From Pseudomonas sp. Irchel 3H7 (GTDB lineage Bacteria > Pseudomonadota > Gammaproteobacteria > Pseudomonadales > Pseudomonadaceae), in contig NZ_FYEA01000003.1 in assembly GCF_900187605.1 (NCBI RefSeq), positions 462,925 to 526,924 on the forward strand: a DNA stretch of 64,000 nucleotides, in the 5' to 3' direction. A model generated the notes under the pieces. That model had not been told where the DNA came from. It searched no databases and saw nothing but the letters and a program-made list of their open reading frames with translations. Made by a program: the position numbers and the translations under genes. Below are positions 60,328-64,000 of the stretch, piece by piece; within the stretch, counting starts at the first letter, position 1; each line of letters begins with the position of its first letter.

Positions 60328-60972
60328 TTAGGCGCGCACAAACGGGTTTTCGCGCATCTCGTCCCCCAGACGCGTATCCGGCCCATGTCCGGTCACCACG
60401 ATTGCGTCCTCGTCCAAGGTATATAGCCGCTGCTTGATCGAACGCACGATGGTCGCCTGATCGCCGCCCCACAAATCCGTACGCCCTACGCCGCGACGAA
60501 ACAACGTGTCGCCGGCAATCAACAGCTTAGCCTCGGAAAACCAAAAGCTCATGGAACCGGGTGTATGACCTGGCGTATGCAGCGCCACGCCGCAGCCGCA
60601 GGCCAGTTCTTCGTCGTCGCTCAGCCAGCGATCCGGTGACGGCACGGGCACATACGGCACACCGAACATCTGGCATTGCATTTCCAGGTTGTCCCACAGG
60701 AATTGATCTTCCTTGTGCAGGTGCAGGGTCGCGCCGGTTTTTTCCTTCATTTGCCCGGAAGCGAGAAAGTGATCCAGATGCGCGTGGGTGTGAATGATGC
60801 TGACGACTTTCAGGCCCAGCGCATCAAGGCGCGCCATGATCAGATCAGGGTTGCCGCCGGGGTCGACGACGATGGCTTTCTTGGTCAACGGGTCGCCAAT
60901 GATGGTGCAGTTGCACTGCAAAGGGCCGACGGGGAAGGTTTCGCGGATCAAGGCGGGAGCTGAAACAGTCAT
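60328..60972 (-). CDS. MBL-fold metallo-hydrolase (YcbL/GloB-like)
   Basis: 214 residues. Metal sites HTHAHLDH (HxHxDH), HTPGHTPGS (His), LIAGDTLF (Asp) and GHGPDTRLG (His): the glyoxalase II-like subset of the metallo-beta-lactamase fold. It lacks the long C-terminal domain of GloB, so it fits YcbL (GloC, type II glyoxalase II). 117 nt before the OmpA-like gene; likely separate promoter for that gene. Confidence 0.9.
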   Translation of the reverse strand: MTVSAPALIRETFPVGPLQCNCTIIGDPLTKKAIVVDPGGNPDLIMARLDALGLKVVSIIHTHAHLDHFLASGQMKEKTGATLHLHKEDQFLWDNLEMQCQMFGVPYVPVPSPDRWLSDDEELACGCGVALHTPGHTPGSMSFWFSEAKLLIAGDTLFRRGVGRTDLWGGDQATIVRSIKQRLYTLDEDAIVVTGHGPDTRLGDEMRENPFVRA

Positions 60973-61194
60973 GTCGAAATCCTGAATCGGTAAACGGACA
61001 AGCGTGGCAAGCGCAGATAGTTTGACTCAGGATTCTACGTCACCCGCCGACACATGGGTTCGTGGGTCACGGGGATGACGCCACCAATCGGAAAATACTG
61101 GCCAAGTGATGTCACTCGTAACGTTTCTGATGCAAAATCGCGCACTTGTAGCGGTCGCATTCGGGAAGGGCCGCATAGCACTCAGGAAAATCGC

Positions 61195-64000
61195 ATGCCG
61201 AGCCCAACCGGAATTACCTTCAGCCTTTCGTCCAAATTGACAGGCGTCAATGCGCTCGACAGCTTGCTTTCAGGAACCTATTGGGCAGGCGTGAATTGGC
61301 CATTCGATGGCCCGACCCAACTGACCTACAGCTTTATCGAACCAGGCACTTCGTACTTCGCCACCAACTACAGTGCCGATAACGAATACAACGCCATCTA
61401 CAAGCTGTCCGACAGTCAGAAAAGCGGCATCATCAATGCGCTGGCCACCTGGAGCGCCGTCGCCAACATCACCTTTACCCAGACTACCGACGATATCTCC
61501 AACGTTGGCGATCTGCGGTTCGGTGGTTATGGCTTGATGGGCAACGAGGCAGCTGCCTGGGCGTACACCCCCTCCAGTGTCCCGCGCGGCGGTGACGTAT
61601 GGATCGGTGATCCGACTACCGAGTACGCCACCAAGGGTACTTATGACTACATGACCTTCATCCACGAAATAGGTCATGCACTGGGCCTCAAGCATCCATT
61701 TTCCGGAACCTTGGGGAACCCGACGATCCTCAACCCGGCACTGGACGACGTCCAGTTCACGGTCATGAGCTACAACAACTCCTACTCCTATCAACCCATG
61801 ACGCCGATGGTGCTGGACATCCTCGCCATACAGGCGTTGTACGGCGCCAACATGAGTTGGCAGACTGGCGACAACGTCTACAAGTGGAAAGCTTACGAAC
61901 CGGTCTTCGAAACCATCTGGGACGCTGGCGGCAACGACACGATCGATGCCAGCTCTCAGGCCGCGAAGGTCGATATCAACCTCAATGAAGGCACCTACAG
62001 CACCATCGGGTTGCCCAATCTCACCGGTGGCTCTGTCTTCAACAGCGGCCTGGGCATCGCCTATGGCGCCAAGATCGAAAATGCCATCGGTTCGAATTTC
62101 AACGACATCCTGCGCGGCAACGACCTGGACAACGTTCTCGACGGTGGCACAGGTGTCGACACGATGTACGGCGGTGCCGGCAACGACACCTACTACGTCG
62201 ACAACCGGGATGACCGGATCTACGAAACCGGTACCTCGGCCAGTGAGGTCGATTCGGTTTTCTCCACGACCAGCTATAGCCTCTACATCAACACCAACGT
62301 CGAAAACCTCACACTGCTGACCAATGCCAGCATCAATGGCTATGGCAACGACGGAAAAAACGTCATCACCGGTAATGCCGGCAATAACCTGCTCGACGGT
62401 TATGGTGGCGCCGACACGCTGATTGGCGGGACCGGTAACGACATCTATGTGGTCGACAACGCCGGCGACATCATTCTCGAGAGCAGCACCCTGGCCAGCG
62501 AGATCGACACTGTGCGCGCCTCGGTAAGCTGGGGCCTGGGCAACAATCTGGAAAACCTCGAACTCCTCGGCAGTGGCAACGTCAACGCCACGGGTAACAG
62601 CCTTGACAACGTTCTGACCGGCAACGCCAGTGATAACGTACTCGATGGCCTGGCGGGCCTGGATACCCTGATCGGCGGCGCCGGTAACGATGCCTATATC
62701 ATCGACCAGGCCGGCGAACTGGACCTGGCCAAAGAAAATGCGAACGAAGGCAATGACACGCTGATCCTCAATTACAGCGTGCAGAGCAACACCCTCATCA
62801 ATTTGAACAGCAGCGCGCTGGGCAACTTTGAAAACGTCACCGTGAACGGTAACGGGGCGTTCGACATCCAGGGCAACGCCCGGGACAACGTGCTGACCGG
62901 CAATGCATTTGCCAACACCCTGACGGGCGGCGCAGGCAATGACACCTACGTGATCAACGGTCTGGAAGATACGCTGGTTGAACTGGCCTACGAGGGCCGC
63001 GACCAGGTACGCAGTTATGTCACCTATACGCTGGGTGCCAACCTGGAAGACGGTCAACTGCTGGGCGATGCCGCCATCAATCTCAGCGGCAACGAACTCA
63101 ATAACGTGCTGACAGGCAATACCGGCGACAACATCCTCGACGGGGGCGTGGGTGCCGACACCCTGATCGGTGGCGATGGCAACGACATCTACATGGTCGA
63201 CAATTCCGCCGACGTCGTCGTCGAAGGCTGGACCAACGATTATGACCAGGTCTACTCATCGGCCAACTTCACGCTCGACGTTAACCTCGAAGCCCTTTTC
63301 CTCATGGGTTCGAGTGACCTGAACGGTACAGGCAACTACAGCGATAACCGCATTACCGGCAACATCGGCAACAACATACTTGATGGTGGTTACGGCGCGG
63401 ACACGCTGATCGGTGGCGTGGGCAACGACACCTATATCGTCGACGATGCCAGCGATCTGGTCGTGGAGCTGGCCAACGAGGGCTACGATGTCGTCCGGTC
63501 TTCGGTGAGTTACGCACTGAGCGCGAACATTGAGGATGCTTCGCTACTCGGCAATGCCGCAATCAACCTCGAAGGCAACGACCTCAACAACGTCCTGACA
63601 GGCAACGGCGGCGACAACACCCTCAATGGCGGCCTCGGCGCCGACATCATGATCGGTGGTGCCGGCGTCGATACCTATTACGTCGATAACGTCGGTGACG
63701 TGATCATCGAAACCGATGCTTCGCCTACCGCCTACGACCGGGTCTTCTCCTCCATCGACTACACCCTCGGCGGCAACGTCGAGAACCTGCTGTTCGTCGG
63801 CACGGCCAACCTGCGCGGCATCGGCAGCGACGTCGCCAACCGCATGACCGGTAACGCCGGCGACAACTACTTGGACGGCGGCCTCGGTGCCGACACCCTG
63901 ATGGGCGGGCTGGGCAACGACACTTATGTGGTCGATAACGCTGGCGACACCATCAGCGAAACCAGCACCTTGAGCAGCGAGATCGACACCGTTTGGGCCC
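61195..64000 (+). CDS. M10 (serralysin-like) metalloprotease domain with long RTX repeat array, partial
   Basis: Open frame of at least 935 codons with no stop in the window; AGGAA is 8 nt before ATG. There is no Sec signal. Residues about 1-220 form a zinc protease: HEIGHALGLKHP (HEXXHXXGXXH) near 161-172 and the Met-turn VMSYN about 30 residues later. From about 300 on there are at least eight units of 80-92 residues, each with GGxGxDTLIGGxGNDxYxVDN followed by a non-RTX half (ENLELLGSGN... GN). Glycine-rich nonapeptides bind Ca2+. Secretion by a type I system is expected; the C-terminal signal lies beyond the window. Confidence 0.88.
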   Translation, partial: MPSPTGITFSLSSKLTGVNALDSLLSGTYWAGVNWPFDGPTQLTYSFIEPGTSYFATNYSADNEYNAIYKLSDSQKSGIINALATWSAVANITFTQTTDDISNVGDLRFGGYGLMGNEAAAWAYTPSSVPRGGDVWIGDPTTEYATKGTYDYMTFIHEIGHALGLKHPFSGTLGNPTILNPALDDVQFTVMSYNNSYSYQPMTPMVLDILAIQALYGANMSWQTGDNVYKWKAYEPVFETIWDAGGNDTIDASSQAAKVDINLNEGTYSTIGLPNLTGGSVFNSGLGIAYGAKIENAIGSNFNDILRGNDLDNVLDGGTGVDTMYGGAGNDTYYVDNRDDRIYETGTSASEVDSVFSTTSYSLYINTNVENLTLLTNASINGYGNDGKNVITGNAGNNLLDGYGGADTLIGGTGNDIYVVDNAGDIILESSTLASEIDTVRASVSWGLGNNLENLELLGSGNVNATGNSLDNVLTGNASDNVLDGLAGLDTLIGGAGNDAYIIDQAGELDLAKENANEGNDTLILNYSVQSNTLINLNSSALGNFENVTVNGNGAFDIQGNARDNVLTGNAFANTLTGGAGNDTYVINGLEDTLVELAYEGRDQVRSYVTYTLGANLEDGQLLGDAAINLSGNELNNVLTGNTGDNILDGGVGADTLIGGDGNDIYMVDNSADVVVEGWTNDYDQVYSSANFTLDVNLEALFLMGSSDLNGTGNYSDNRITGNIGNNILDGGYGADTLIGGVGNDTYIVDDASDLVVELANEGYDVVRSSVSYALSANIEDASLLGNAAINLEGNDLNNVLTGNGGDNTLNGGLGADIMIGGAGVDTYYVDNVGDVIIETDASPTAYDRVFSSIDYTLGGNVENLLFVGTANLRGIGSDVANRMTGNAGDNYLDGGLGADTLMGGLGNDTYVVDNAGDTISETSTLSSEIDTVWA

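Noticed and set aside
61270..63057. 595-codon minus-strand frame opposite the RTX protease
   Set aside because: Shadow of the repetitive coding sequence; the plus-strand frame has the HEXXH and RTX motifs and a ribosome site.

Overview
The window is a GC-rich chromosomal segment from a Pseudomonas of the P. fluorescens group. This rests on gene order (cyo operon beside dsbB, a complete mra/dcw division cluster, gmhA-dolP, rpsI-rplM with petABC and sspAB, trpS-zapE), on three families of palindromic REP-like repeats typical of this group, and on the protein sequences. No tRNA, rRNA, IS element, phage gene or CRISPR array was seen. The RNA gene present is rnpB.

Layout. 1-1566: start of the cyo quinol oxidase operon (cyoA, partial cyoB), read leftward. 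1567-2321: its long upstream region, with one possible 36-codon ORF. 2392-4888: dsbB, a secreted SnoaL-like protein and the NO dioxygenase hmp (all minus). hmp diverges from its sigma54 activator gene norR, with three evenly built NorR sites and a candidate -24/-12 promoter between them. 6940-13127: accessory stretch with cheV, a GNAT enzyme, small secreted proteins, a YkgJ-type protein, an orphan pilin-like protein, a HEPN/MNT toxin-antitoxin pair with an elaborate palindromic operator, and a small DUF6124/DUF3077-like gene. The leader of that last gene folds into mutually exclusive helices, one of which could mask the ribosome binding site. 13128-19427: one operon for an RND efflux adaptor, pump, response regulator and sensor kinase. 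19733-23101: small secreted protein, OprD-family porin and an active-looking diguanylate cyclase.

23304-41107 (minus) is the uninterrupted cell wall and division cluster mraZ-rsmH-ftsL-ftsI-murE-murF-mraY-murD-ftsW-murG-murC-ddl-ftsQ-ftsA-ftsZ-lpxC. Most genes overlap by 1-11 nt. It is driven by a clear sigma70 promoter with three 10-bp-spaced MraZ boxes. 41512-41864 is rnpB. 41937-46466 holds rsmI and, divergently, lpoA-yraN-gmhA-dolP. 46648-51534 (minus) holds rplM-rpsI, petABC (bc1 complex) and sspA-sspB. 51780-60972 holds an aldo/keto reductase, an acyl-CoA dehydrogenase divergent from a GlxA-type regulator, zapE, trpS with an extra C-terminal domain, an alpha/beta hydrolase, zapG, an OmpA-like lipoprotein and a YcbL-type metallo-hydrolase. 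From 61195 to the end an open frame encodes an M10 zinc-metalloprotease domain followed by at least eight long RTX-type repeats; it runs off the window.

The most interesting items are the riboswitch-like leader at 12179-12371, the HEPN/MNT module with its double-palindrome operator, the NorR/hmp control region, the unusual RTX metalloprotease, and a dispersed element of roughly 150-180 bp present in three copies.
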